Of a DNA stretch of 64,000 nucleotides, positions 44,514 through 53,538 are shown piece by piece. The notes under the pieces were generated by a model. That model had not been told where the DNA came from and ran no database searches. It saw nothing but the letters and a program-made list of their open reading frames with translations. Position numbers and translations under genes: made by a program. The DNA is taken from contig OY762448.1 in NCBI GenBank assembly GCA_963665705.1, forward strand, positions 372,001-436,000. Reading direction: 5' to 3'. The DNA is from Saccharicrinis sp963665705. Its GTDB lineage: Bacteria > Bacteroidota > Bacteroidia > Bacteroidales > Marinilabiliaceae. The stretch's first letter is position 1. Every line of letters starts with the position of its first letter.

Positions 44514-45218
44514 ATGTATTGTAAAGGACGTTTTTATGTAGACGGCTTCGATTATCCCATGTTACGATGCCGTATTTCTATTCCGGGATATTCCGTAAAT
44601 AAATCAGGTGCCCCCAGGAGTGTACCTCCCGCACCTAAATTTCATATTGAATTAGAGAGTCGACAAGAAACTCATTTGTTACGTTGGATTTCTGATGAGC
44701 AAATCAAAGATCATGTAAAATTAGAATTTGAAAGTACTCGTTTAGACGAAAGAAATAAATATTTCGACCTTCACGATGTTACTTGTGTGAAAAATGAAGA
44801 AGATTTCTGGAGCGAAAACACCCGCCCCATGACCAATTCAATTACACTTATTCCTGCCATTTTAATTGCCCAGGGCATTTTAGTTCGAGTACAAGGCTGG
44901 CATATTCAAAATCCAAATTCTTTAATGGGAGGTTCTAAAGTGGAGGCAACGGAAAGGCCTGTTGAGGGAACCTTAGCCGATTGCTATTTTGAAGATACAG
45001 AGGGTAATGTATTGACCACAGTAAAAAAAGATCAAGATATCTACGCTGTAGTTAAATCTGCAAACATGACAGGCAAAGTCATTTCTATAGATTTGAGTGA
45101 TGATAAGGTGGATTATGAATACAATGGTCAGTATTTAGAAAATGATTTGCTGGAAAATATTAATGTTACAGCAGATATTATGAGAATACCATTAAAAACC
45201 CTAAAACAAAGAAACTAA
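44514..45218 (+). CDS. TssD/Hcp-like type VI secretion tube protein with C-terminal extension
   Basis: The 234-residue protein has no signal peptide. Residues 1-135 follow the Bacteroidota TssD pattern: GRFYVDGFDYPMLRCRISI, SGAPRSVPPAPKFHIELES, HLLRWI, then LHDVTCVKNEEDFW and PMTNSITL, ending near GWHIQNP. These are the beta-barrel blocks of Hcp-type tube subunits. About 100 extra residues (135-234) follow, a second beta-rich domain (LTTVKKDQDIYAVVKS, ISIDLSDDKVDYEYNGQYLE) absent from a plain Hcp. The stop and the next start overlap as TAATG, so it is coupled to the 682-residue gene. Assignment to TssD is by pattern recall; no sheath, ATPase or baseplate gene is nearby. Confidence 0.7.
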   Translation: MYCKGRFYVDGFDYPMLRCRISIPGYSVNKSGAPRSVPPAPKFHIELESRQETHLLRWISDEQIKDHVKLEFESTRLDERNKYFDLHDVTCVKNEEDFWSENTRPMTNSITLIPAILIAQGILVRVQGWHIQNPNSLMGGSKVEATERPVEGTLADCYFEDTEGNVLTTVKKDQDIYAVVKSANMTGKVISIDLSDDKVDYEYNGQYLENDLLENINVTADIMRIPLKTLKQRN

Positions 45219-47266
45219 TGAGAGTATATGAAGTTGGTAAAGAATCTAATTCCGCAGATGCCGCAGGATTAACCATGTGGGATGAGTTTTTGCCATATGT
45301 TAGATTAAATGTTGATAAATTCAAAACAGAAAATTCCAGTTTAGAGGAACCAACACTAGGTGAAGAAGCAAAATCCTTATCAGCCACTTTGAATATTTTA
45401 TCGGAAGAACAAAAGAAGGTATATACTATTGTAACAGATGAAGATGAGACAATTATTCCATTAGTAATTGAAAAAGGTTCTGATAAAAATATAGATGAAG
45501 ATGGAATTATTCAAGTCTGTACTGATAAAAAGGTAGAAGGTATTGAATTTGAACAGGAGTCATTTGACACCAGTATTGGTCAATCAATATTATTAAAAGT
45601 AACCAAAACTGATCCTACCTTTGAAGATGAAATAGAGTTGAGGTTAGTTGCAAATGATGATAAGGGATATATCGGAGAAGAAGGTGAATTAGAAGATGTA
45701 TTGTGTGGTAGGGTGATTGTGAAGTTTAAGAAAAGTATCGAGTATGTAACCTTGGATATGAAATTTAATAATCTAGCTAACGATGAACCTTTAGCAAGAG
45801 CTATGGTTCAAAGCTATACTGTAAATGGTGCATTCTCCTATCAACAGAACTTTGCCCATGGACAAAAATGTCCGCAATCCTCTGATGAGGTAAAGAAAAA
45901 GCAAACCTATTTAAAACATTTAGCTCTATATTCAAAGTCAATAGATGGTAATGATAAAGATAAACCTAATGGTTCAAATCCAACGCGTGAAGCCTTCAAT
46001 ACTTTTTGGACAAATAGAGGTTATAATGTAGATGATTTCACCAACGAACAACTACTAAAAGGAATTAAGTTAGAAGATGGCAATATGTATACGGATGAGA
46101 ACGGAGAAATAAAATTCAAAATTTTGAAATCCGTGCTAATCAATGCCGATACGACATTAACATTGCAACTTAAAGATATAGATTCATCCCTAAGTGATGA
46201 TAATTTCTCTGAATCAATAGAAATTCACATAAAAAAACAAACAGAATCATTCGAATCTTTTGATGGTGATGATGTAAATGGTGATGGCATTGTAGAAGTT
46301 AATGTGAATGCAACTTGTATCTGTAATAGAGGAATGACTTTGGTCGATCTGGAGAACTTAGCTCCTAATGCTATTGCAAATGATAGGAGTACTTATCTTG
46401 ATGCATTAAACCTGACATGTAATGAATTTGAAATACATACATGTATCGAAAAAGCACATTTTATTGCGCAGTTATTAACTGAGTCAGCTAATTTATCAGC
46501 TACTAAAGAATTTGGAGTATCCAATACTTCATATGGAGGATATCCTGGGCGAGGTTTAATTCAATTAACTTATAAGTCAACATATAGGGGGTATGAAAAG
46601 TTTGTGGGTACAGAAGGTGAAAATGAACAAAATAAAACTGATGATTTTACCTCTAGTCCTACAAATAAGGAAAAGTTGGAACAATTGCCCCATGCAGCCT
46701 TATCGGCGGGGTGGTTTTATACAATATATAAGGGGAATATATTGAGTGCTTCAAGAGGAGATGATATCCTTGAAGTAAGCGCAAGAATCAACGGTGGATT
46801 TAATGGGTTTAATGATAGAAAAAATAAATTAACTATTTGCAAAGCTTACTTGCAAACTTTATGTTCAAATAATCAATTAGATAATAATACTTATAATTAT
46901 GAAGATAGTCGAATTTATAATAATAAGACTTATACATTTGGATGGGCTATTTATCACGACACGAAGTTTACATGTAAAACGGGAGTTACTAAGGATAATG
47001 ATGAAGCATTAGTTGCTTATCAAAGGTTTCATTCATTTGATAACACTTCTGATTATAAAAATACGTATGGTATTGCAACTCTTGCCGAATTTTCTGAATA
47101 TCAAAAAACTGAATTGAATAGCCAAGGTGTAGAAGAAACAGTTGTCTATTTTGATGATGTTGTTACAGATAGAGAGAGTACACTTAATCCTCCAGAAAAT
47201 GATGATCAGGAAAGCACTGAACAAATAAACAATAATCAACAAAATGAAAATGCAAGAACGAATTAA
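45218..47266 (+). CDS. GH19 chitinase/lysozyme-like probable effector
   Basis: The 682-residue protein lacks a signal peptide. Residues 1-350 form a beta-rich region of unknown type, with a DGDDVNGDG piece before the catalytic part. From about 365 to 550 it matches GH19 chitinase/lysozyme: AHFIAQLLTES (catalytic Glu at about 422), the YPGRGLIQLTYKSTY block at about 442, and INGGFNGFNDRKNK at about 524. GH19 enzymes cut chitin or peptidoglycan beta-1,4 links. A short tail with D/E/N/Q ends it. The absence of an export signal, coupling to a TssD-like gene and the exported products following suggest a T6SS-delivered peptidoglycan hydrolase. The next gene overlaps its end by 23 bp. Confidence 0.78.
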   Translation: MRVYEVGKESNSADAAGLTMWDEFLPYVRLNVDKFKTENSSLEEPTLGEEAKSLSATLNILSEEQKKVYTIVTDEDETIIPLVIEKGSDKNIDEDGIIQVCTDKKVEGIEFEQESFDTSIGQSILLKVTKTDPTFEDEIELRLVANDDKGYIGEEGELEDVLCGRVIVKFKKSIEYVTLDMKFNNLANDEPLARAMVQSYTVNGAFSYQQNFAHGQKCPQSSDEVKKKQTYLKHLALYSKSIDGNDKDKPNGSNPTREAFNTFWTNRGYNVDDFTNEQLLKGIKLEDGNMYTDENGEIKFKILKSVLINADTTLTLQLKDIDSSLSDDNFSESIEIHIKKQTESFESFDGDDVNGDGIVEVNVNATCICNRGMTLVDLENLAPNAIANDRSTYLDALNLTCNEFEIHTCIEKAHFIAQLLTESANLSATKEFGVSNTSYGGYPGRGLIQLTYKSTYRGYEKFVGTEGENEQNKTDDFTSSPTNKEKLEQLPHAALSAGWFYTIYKGNILSASRGDDILEVSARINGGFNGFNDRKNKLTICKAYLQTLCSNNQLDNNTYNYEDSRIYNNKTYTFGWAIYHDTKFTCKTGVTKDNDEALVAYQRFHSFDNTSDYKNTYGIATLAEFSEYQKTELNSQGVEETVVYFDDVVTDRESTLNPPENDDQESTEQINNNQQNENARTN

Positions 47267-47966
47267 TTTTACCGTATTATCATGTTTGATATTACTTTTT
47301 ACAGGTATATCAATTATTAATGCTCAGGATAATAAAGATTGGTTACTGGTTTATGCGAACAAATACTTCTGCTCAGATTTGGCTTGTGAAAAATCCGTTA
47401 TCATATATGCACGAAGAGATACCATGATTGAAGTATGGATTGATGGGGTTAAAGACACAGCTGATTATTCACATGGAAAGTCGGTTGAATATTTTGAAAG
47501 TTGGGATAATGGCGTAATGCTTACTTTAGAATTATATGATGATAATTCTCTGGGTGTTTATTCAAGAACTTTTCTTGGAATAGAATCTGAATATCAAGTA
47601 GAGCCTAATATACAGCCTGTTACATTTGATGAGTGCACATTTTACGATTGTTCTTATTACAGAAATATTGATAATTTTAAACATTTACGTTCCTCTAATT
47701 TATTAAAACTAAATAAAACAGCATCCTATTTAATTCAGATAGGAGATGACCAATGCTACGATTGTGCTATTTCCATATTAGAAAAAATTACCGATGCTAA
47801 CCCAACCTTGGCTGCTCCTCTTCTGAATTTGGCAGATGCCTATTGGGATACAGAGAACTTTGATAAAGCAAAAGAAAGCTATCTTAATTATACTGAATTG
47901 ATGAAGCAAAACAATCATTGTGATGATATTCCATCTCATGTTATTGAACGATTATCTGATAAGTGA
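47244..47966 (+). CDS. Secreted protein with TPR-like end, candidate immunity protein
   Basis: The 240-residue product has a signal peptide (FTVLSCLILLFTGISIINAQ) and is thus periplasmic or outside. The start may be 47244 or the Met at 47250. The N-terminal half is a beta-rich unknown domain (DNKDWLLVYANKYFCSD, RRDTMIEVWIDGVKD). The C-terminal half looks like one or two tetratricopeptide helices (LAAPLLNLADAYWDTENFDK). It overlaps the effector gene, and a shortened relative follows 9 bp later. A periplasmic neutraliser of the peptidoglycan hydrolase is the simplest reading, but is inferred from position. Confidence 0.65.
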   Translation: MKMQERINFTVLSCLILLFTGISIINAQDNKDWLLVYANKYFCSDLACEKSVIIYARRDTMIEVWIDGVKDTADYSHGKSVEYFESWDNGVMLTLELYDDNSLGVYSRTFLGIESEYQVEPNIQPVTFDECTFYDCSYYRNIDNFKHLRSSNLLKLNKTASYLIQIGDDQCYDCAISILEKITDANPTLAAPLLNLADAYWDTENFDKAKESYLNYTELMKQNNHCDDIPSHVIERLSDK

Positions 47967-47975
47967 AGATCGTTA

Positions 47976-48335
47976 ATGAACGATCGAATTAATCAAACGA
48001 TATTATCATGTTTGATATTACTTTTTATAGGTATATCAATTATTAATGCTCAGGAAAAGAAGGATTGGTTACAAGTGTATGCAGATAAATATTTCTTCTC
48101 ATATGAGTATGCAGAAAAATCTGTTATTGTATATGCATGTAGGGATACCATGATAGAAGTATGGATAGATGGAGTTAGGGATGCTGCAAAATATAGAAAA
48201 GACCGATATTGCGATAGTTTTGAAAGAGAAGACAATGGAGTTGGGTATTTTTTAGAAAGGACAAATAGTGGATATTTATACGTTTTTAATAATGAATTAC
48301 TTCACGGTTTAACAATGTGCCCACGACAGATATAA
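47976..48335 (+). CDS. Short paralogue of the candidate immunity protein
   Basis: The 119-residue protein shares its signal peptide and N-terminal domain with the preceding gene: LSCLILLFIGISIINAQ, KDWLQVYADKYF, DTMIEVWIDGVRD. The match fades after about residue 85 and the TPR-like half is missing. Bases match closely too (for example the 3' part of the signal-peptide codons), so duplication was recent. It may be a truncated decaying copy or a trimmed functional variant; the frame is intact. Confidence 0.6.
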   Translation: MNDRINQTILSCLILLFIGISIINAQEKKDWLQVYADKYFFSYEYAEKSVIVYACRDTMIEVWIDGVRDAAKYRKDRYCDSFEREDNGVGYFLERTNSGYLYVFNNELLHGLTMCPRQI

Positions 48336-48460
48336 TATAAGCTTTTTAAAAAGTATAGGCTGGCATGCAACATTTAGGTGTCAACAACTTACTGCTTGGC
48401 TGTTTCTGAAACAATTAATACAGTATTCATACATTATTTAAACACATGTTAGTTACTAAT

Positions 48461-48502
48461 TAGTGAGTCAATAGTGAATCAATAGTGAGTGAATAGTGAG
48501 TG
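48461..48502. repeat. Direct repeat, 11-bp unit, about 4 copies
   Basis: TAGTGAGTCAA, TAGTGAATCAA, TAGTGAGTGAA and TAGTGAGTG follow one another without spacers. The unit varies by one or two bases between copies. Confidence 0.85.
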
Positions 48503-48702
48503 TAAACTACAGTAGAACCTCAGGTGACCTTTATCTGACAGTCAGTAAATAATATCTATCTTGAGTCTTTTTATTGAATAGGAGTATGTAAAAGTAGAGA
48601 ACTGGTAGTGTTGATCTAGGATTTTCTCATCTATTATTGCTTTTAAGAAGACAAATATCTTTACATGGTGGACTATTCGTTATAATTCAATGATACAAAT
48701 GA

Positions 48703-48735
48703 TTTGTGTTCGTGTTTTTATTATTTTTAATTTTG
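48703..48735 (+). promoter_or_regulatory. GH43 gene promoter
   Basis: TTTG at 48703-48706, a 21-bp spacer and an exact TAATTTTG at 48728-48735; the leader to the start at 48825 is about 85 bases. Confidence 0.65.
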
Positions 48736-48824
48736 CAAAGGTTTGTTATCTGTTTAAAAATTAAAATAAGTACACACAAATATTTAGCTTTTCTTTAAAA
48801 ATTTATAACGAAATGTATTTAACA

Positions 48825-49796
48825 ATGAAAAAACTTAAATCTTTATTACCGCTTCTAATTACTTTGGTGTTGTTTTCATCATGTGCCAAAAAAGAAGTGA
48901 AATACAGTGGGAACCCCCTATTTAAATCCCCATTAACTGCAGATCCTAGTGTTTTAGTATATAATGATACACTGTATTTATTTACGGGTAGTGATGAACA
49001 GGAGTTGGGTAAAGATGGGTTTTTAATGAAAAAATGGTATGTATTTTCAACACCAGATATGGTAAACTGGACTAATCATGGTGTAAAACTTCAGGTAGAA
49101 GATTTTGAGTGGGCAGCAGCCAATGCTTTTGCTGGTCATTGTGTTGAAAATAATGGAAAATTTTGGTGGTATGTACCAATGGTGCATAAGGATTCTACAG
49201 CTCGTGTTAACGAAGGTTTCGCTATTGGTGTAGCGGTTGCAGATCATCCACTTGGACCTTATAAAGATGCCTCAGGAAAACCTATTATTGCCGACACAAC
49301 ACAAAATTCAATAGTATTAAATATCGATCCTGTTGTTTATGTTGATGATGATAAGCAGGTTTATATGTTGTGGGGATCGTGGAATGAGGCTCGTATTGTG
49401 AAGTTAAAAGATAATATGACGGAGGTAGATGGGCCTGTTGAAACAGTGACTGCTAAAAACTTTTTTGAAGCTCCATGGATTCACAAACGTAATGATACTT
49501 ACTACTTATCTTATGCCGCTCATTATCCATCAACAACAGAATATTCAACCAGTAAAAGTATAATGGGGCCATGGGAATATCAAGGTGTAATTAATGATAC
49601 ATTGCCAAATTCACCAACTAATCATCAGGCAATCATTAATTTTAAAGGGAATGATTATTTTATCTATCATAATGCCGGATTATCTGATGGAGGTCCATTC
49701 AGAAGAAGTGTTTGTGTAGATAAGTTGGAATATGATGAGAATGGAAAAATTAAAAAAGTAGTGAGAACTACAACAGGAGTTCCTGAAATCAAATAG
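48825..49796 (+). CDS. Glycoside hydrolase family 43 lipoprotein
   Basis: I use the ATG at 48825 (MKKLKSLLPLLITLVLFSSCAKK), a lipoprotein signal; the ATG 12 bases upstream is possible. About 323 residues form a five-bladed beta-propeller of GH43/GH62 type. The three acids are visible: general base Asp in LTADPSVLVY, pKa-modulating Asp in LNIDPVVYVDD, and acid Glu in NFFEAPWIHKR. Such enzymes release arabinose or xylose from plant or algal glycans. No SusC/SusD pair adjoins; the TonB receptor at 49880 is convergent, not in a cluster. Confidence 0.9.
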   Translation: MKKLKSLLPLLITLVLFSSCAKKEVKYSGNPLFKSPLTADPSVLVYNDTLYLFTGSDEQELGKDGFLMKKWYVFSTPDMVNWTNHGVKLQVEDFEWAAANAFAGHCVENNGKFWWYVPMVHKDSTARVNEGFAIGVAVADHPLGPYKDASGKPIIADTTQNSIVLNIDPVVYVDDDKQVYMLWGSWNEARIVKLKDNMTEVDGPVETVTAKNFFEAPWIHKRNDTYYLSYAAHYPSTTEYSTSKSIMGPWEYQGVINDTLPNSPTNHQAIINFKGNDYFIYHNAGLSDGGPFRRSVCVDKLEYDENGKIKKVVRTTTGVPEIK

Positions 49797-49819
49797 CAAG
49801 CCAACATACGTTGATTAAT

Positions 49820-49855
49820 AAGGTCGGTAATATTTATTGCCGACCTTGTTTTTTA
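49820..49855. terminator. Bidirectional terminator between GH43 and TonB receptor genes
   Basis: A 12-bp stem with one G-T pair (AAGGTCGGTAAT / ATTGCCGACCTT) with a 4-nt loop, followed by GTTTTTT, lies between the convergent genes ending at 49796 and 49880. Confidence 0.85.
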
Positions 49856-49879
49856 TATAAGCGTTATTTCAATATCCAG

Positions 49880-52315
49880 TTAAAAGCGGGTAATCAGTTT
49901 TAAATTGAGTCTTCGGGAAGTTAGGTAGTTGGGGACTGCATATTGGGTGTTATTAACATCTGTTACCCAGAAATAAGAAATAGTATTATCAATATCAAAG
50001 AGGTTGAAAACTTCCAGCCCTATCCAGATATTTTTAAAAGTTCCCGTTTTTTTGTCAGGGTGCAACTGCGAACCTGTTAGCTCTTTTGAGAAACCAATAT
50101 CAACTCTACGGTATGCAGGCATCCGGTTTGTTGCTTTGTATCTTTCTGAATTCGGTGGGCCAAAAGGTAAGCCGCTTCCATAAATTAAATTCAGATTTAC
50201 TTTAAAAGATGGGTTATTCCTTAGATAATCCTGAAACATCAAACTAAAATTAAATCTTTGATCTGATGGACGAGGGATATATCCGGGATAAATAGTTTGT
50301 CCTAAAGAGTTTACATAAGAGTCTCCTTTTATATCTTCTTCTGTTTGCATTACAGAAAGACTGGCCCAGGATTCAATTCCTTTTACAAACTCCCCATTCA
50401 CTTTCATATCTAAACCTGCTGCATATCCTTTTGCATTGTTTTTAGCTGAATATCTTATTCTTACATTATCAATCTGATAGGGGATAAGATGTTTCATTTT
50501 TTTGTAATAAAGTTCTGTGGAAAATTTAAATGGTCGTTCCCATGCTTTAAAATAATAATCAAACCCCGTTACGTAGTGAATGGATTGTTGGGCCTTGATG
50601 TTTTTATTAATACCTTCTCCTTGTGAGCGATATTCTTTGTAGAAAGGGCTCTGATAATAAATGCCTGATGCAAATTTAAATCTAAAATCATTTTCCCAAT
50701 CAGGAGTATATAACAAACTGAATCTGGGACTTAATAAAAACTCATCATTAAAATCCCAATAGTTAGCTCTGATACCTATGGCTATATCCAGTGCTCCATT
50801 TTTCAAATCGAAATTTCGGTTTTCCTGAACAAAACAAGTATATCTGTTTGATTCAATATTATTTTCGTCATTGTATGCGTATGAGAGTTGTAAGCTTTCT
50901 TCATTTAATGGGATGTTGTAATCAGCAGAATCTCTTAATTCCCATTCGTTTATGATATCTGAGAATCTCTCGTGCTGATATTTTGCCTCCCATTCAATGT
51001 TATTAACTCCCAGGCGATGGTTTCCTCTCAGTGCAATATTCGTAATTGCTCCGAATAAGTAATTGCGGGCATGTTCCAGGTAGCTTCCAACACCAATATC
51101 TTCAGCTTCACTATAGGTAATGTCACCATTTTCATCAGCTTCACCTAAGTCCTGAAGCCAATATTGTCCTAAAATGTCATAGGTTTCATCTTCCGAAGTT
51201 CTATATCCTGAAGCTACTAATTTAAGGTTACTATTGTTGTTGGGCGAGAAGTCTAAAGAAACCGCTCCAAAACCAGTCATAAATAAATCTTCTTCCTGAC
51301 CTTCAAAATATATCTTTAAGGTTTTAACCTCACTAATGGTACCAAAGGTAGTTTCTCTATCAACAGGTTTAAAACTATAGCTATTTCTGGAAAGGTTACC
51401 TAAAAAGCCTAAACGCCATTTATCATTTAGTCGGTAGGTTAAGTAAGTTTGAATATCTAAAAAGTTAGGTTGATAATCTCCGGATACGTCCATTGAGCCA
51501 ACTAGATATTTATTGGTTTTGTATCTAATCCCTGTTATATGCGTGAATTTACCACTTTTGTTTGCTCCTTCTATATGTGCATTGGCTCCTAATAAACTTC
51601 CGGAAGCACTACCTGCAAATTCGGTGGGTCGTTTGTATTTTATATCTAATACAGATGACATTTTATCTCCATATCGGGCATCAAATCCTCCTGCAGAGAA
51701 CCGGATATCTGAAACTAATTCCGGATTGACAAAACTTAAACCTTCTTGTTGTCCTGCTCTTACTAAAAATGGTCGATATACTTCAATGTCATTTACATAA
51801 ACAAGGTTTTCATCAAAGTTTCCACCTCTAACCCTGTATTGAGAACTCAATTCGTTATTTGAAGTTACACCCATTTGTGTTTTAACCAATGCTTCAATAC
51901 TTCCACCAGTGGCATCTGGTAAATTTGCTGCTATTTTTGAATCTATTGCAGTAAAATTTTGGTTGGTCTGTTCCTTTGCTTTAACATCAATTTCTTCAAT
52001 GCTTTCTTGCTTTGGTGTTAATACAATATTTAAATTTTTAGCATTACTAAAGTTTTTTATATTAATCTCTTTTTGTTGATACCCAATGCTACTAAATATT
52101 AGAGTAAAGGGAGTTGTATTGTTTACAAAGATCGAAAATTCACCATTTGTATTAGTCGTAGATCCTCCAGCTTTTCCTTTTATAGAAACATTCACTAATT
52201 CAAGAGGTGTATTCTCTGAAGAAAAAACCGTTCCTGTTATTTCTATTTTTCTTTGAGCGAAAACAGAAGTACATAAAAGTAGTACTGTAAGTAAAATATA
52301 GAGTTGCTTATGCAT
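49880..52315 (-). CDS. TonB-dependent outer-membrane receptor
   Basis: The 811-residue product has a signal peptide (MHKQLYILLTVLLLCTSVFAQ), an N-terminal CarboxypepD_reg-like domain (EITGTVFSSENTPLELVNVS), a plug (NENLVYVNDIEVYRP-like, GGFDARYGDKMSSVLDIKY) and a C-terminal barrel ending RLNLKLITRF. It imports a ligand across the outer membrane with TonB energy. It is shorter than SusC types and has no SusD partner, so siderophore, cofactor or peptide import is more likely than glycan import. An exact -7 box (CAAATGTA on +, minus TACATTTG) is at 52339-52346. Confidence 0.93.
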   Translation of the reverse strand: MHKQLYILLTVLLLCTSVFAQRKIEITGTVFSSENTPLELVNVSIKGKAGGSTTNTNGEFSIFVNNTTPFTLIFSSIGYQQKEINIKNFSNAKNLNIVLTPKQESIEEIDVKAKEQTNQNFTAIDSKIAANLPDATGGSIEALVKTQMGVTSNNELSSQYRVRGGNFDENLVYVNDIEVYRPFLVRAGQQEGLSFVNPELVSDIRFSAGGFDARYGDKMSSVLDIKYKRPTEFAGSASGSLLGANAHIEGANKSGKFTHITGIRYKTNKYLVGSMDVSGDYQPNFLDIQTYLTYRLNDKWRLGFLGNLSRNSYSFKPVDRETTFGTISEVKTLKIYFEGQEEDLFMTGFGAVSLDFSPNNNSNLKLVASGYRTSEDETYDILGQYWLQDLGEADENGDITYSEAEDIGVGSYLEHARNYLFGAITNIALRGNHRLGVNNIEWEAKYQHERFSDIINEWELRDSADYNIPLNEESLQLSYAYNDENNIESNRYTCFVQENRNFDLKNGALDIAIGIRANYWDFNDEFLLSPRFSLLYTPDWENDFRFKFASGIYYQSPFYKEYRSQGEGINKNIKAQQSIHYVTGFDYYFKAWERPFKFSTELYYKKMKHLIPYQIDNVRIRYSAKNNAKGYAAGLDMKVNGEFVKGIESWASLSVMQTEEDIKGDSYVNSLGQTIYPGYIPRPSDQRFNFSLMFQDYLRNNPSFKVNLNLIYGSGLPFGPPNSERYKATNRMPAYRRVDIGFSKELTGSQLHPDKKTGTFKNIWIGLEVFNLFDIDNTISYFWVTDVNNTQYAVPNYLTSRRLNLKLITRF

Positions 52316-52455
52316 TTAGTCAATGTATTTTAGGCTAACAAATGTAACTATCCCTTTGGATTATTGAAAACCAATTGTGGATTCATTAAAAAAACGATAG
52401 TTTTATATTTTTATTACAGCGAAGTTGTTTTGTGCTCAAAAACAAAAGTTTTAAA

Positions 52456-53412
52456 ATGAAAAAGATACTGGTAATGCATAAAATTCCCACTTGTGGTTTT
52501 AGTGAGTTGGGAGATGAATTTGAAGTTGTTTTTCCTAAGGGAGATAGTTTTTCTGATGAGGAGTGGATTGAACATGTTAAAGAAACTTATGCTATTGTTT
52601 CCATATTTGGTCATAAGCTAACTAATGAAATGATTGGTGAAGCTAAGAATCTGAAGTTAATTGCAAACTTTGGTGTTGGTTACGATAATATTGATATACC
52701 CTATGTTACATCCAAAGGAATTGTAGTGACTAATACTCCTGATCCGGTTACAGAACCAACAGCCGAATTGGCTATGGGTTTAATGGTATCGGTTTGTAGA
52801 AAAATAGGATATTTAAACAATCAGCTTCGAAAACCGGAGGGCGTAGTTACGGGTGTGATGAAAAACCTGAGTACAACACTTACAGGTAAAATACTGGGAA
52901 TAGTTGGGATGGGAGCCATAGGTCAGGCTCTGGCACGAAGAGCAATTGCGTTTGGTATGAAGGTTATTTATTATAACAGGAAACAGCTTTCAAACGATAT
53001 AGAAGAGCAGTACCAGGCAAACCGTGTAGAGTTTAACGAATTATTAAAGCAATCTGATGTGGTTTCACTGAATTGTCCTCTTACTCCTGAAACCTATCAT
53101 CTGATGGGGAAAAAGGAATTTGAATTAATGAAGGATTCTGCATTTGTTATAAACACAGCAAGAGGACCAGTAATAAATGAAACTGAACTGATTGATGCAT
53201 TGATGAAAAATGAAATTTCAGGAGCAGGGCTGGATGTTTATGAGCATGAACCTTATATTCCTGAGGAATTGTTGAATATGAATAATGTTGTGTTAACACC
53301 GCATACTGGAACTGCAACTCTAGAAACTCGTGAAGAAATGAGTAGGCTGGTTAGCGAAATTATTCGTAACTTTTTTAATGGAACTTTAAATAATTATATT
53401 GTGAATAAATAA
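52456..53412 (+). CDS. D-isomer-specific 2-hydroxyacid dehydrogenase
   Basis: I choose the ATG at 52456 (MKKILVMHKIPTCGFSEL); a GTG at 52432 would add eight residues of poor quality. About 318 residues. The Rossmann motif GIVGMGAIGQALARRA, the catalytic Arg in NTARGPVINE, Glu in DVYEHEP and His in LTPHTGTAT fit the family of NAD(P)-dependent D-2-hydroxyacid dehydrogenases (glyoxylate/hydroxypyruvate reductase-like). The substrate is not evident. It precedes a convergent-free gap of about 125 bp before the arsenate-reductase-like gene. Confidence 0.93.
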   Translation: MKKILVMHKIPTCGFSELGDEFEVVFPKGDSFSDEEWIEHVKETYAIVSIFGHKLTNEMIGEAKNLKLIANFGVGYDNIDIPYVTSKGIVVTNTPDPVTEPTAELAMGLMVSVCRKIGYLNNQLRKPEGVVTGVMKNLSTTLTGKILGIVGMGAIGQALARRAIAFGMKVIYYNRKQLSNDIEEQYQANRVEFNELLKQSDVVSLNCPLTPETYHLMGKKEFELMKDSAFVINTARGPVINETELIDALMKNEISGAGLDVYEHEPYIPEELLNMNNVVLTPHTGTATLETREEMSRLVSEIIRNFFNGTLNNYIVNK

Positions 53413-53538
53413 AATGGATTGAATAAATTCCAGATTTTGAATTGGTGAACTGCTTACAGTTATTAATGATACTCCATTTATGAGGTAATGACTAAGGTGT
53501 TGAGTTCCATATGGTACAATGATGAAAAAAATATACAG

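Larger units (their letters stand above)
48336..48824. other. Long intergenic region with 11-bp repeat and GH43 promoter
   Basis: The 489-bp gap after the second immunity-like gene shows no sequence resembling the lost TPR half. It holds an 11-bp tandem repeat and the promoter of the GH43 gene, listed separately; otherwise nothing is recognised. Confidence 0.55.

Noticed and set aside
44514..45218. Phage tail tube origin for the TssD-like protein
   Set aside because: No tail, terminase or capsid genes are near; the blocks fit the Bacteroidota TssD pattern better. Not excluded by sequence alone.
49880..52315. SusC-like glycan import locus with the GH43 gene
   Set aside because: The receptor is shorter than SusC, convergent to the GH43 gene, and has no SusD partner.
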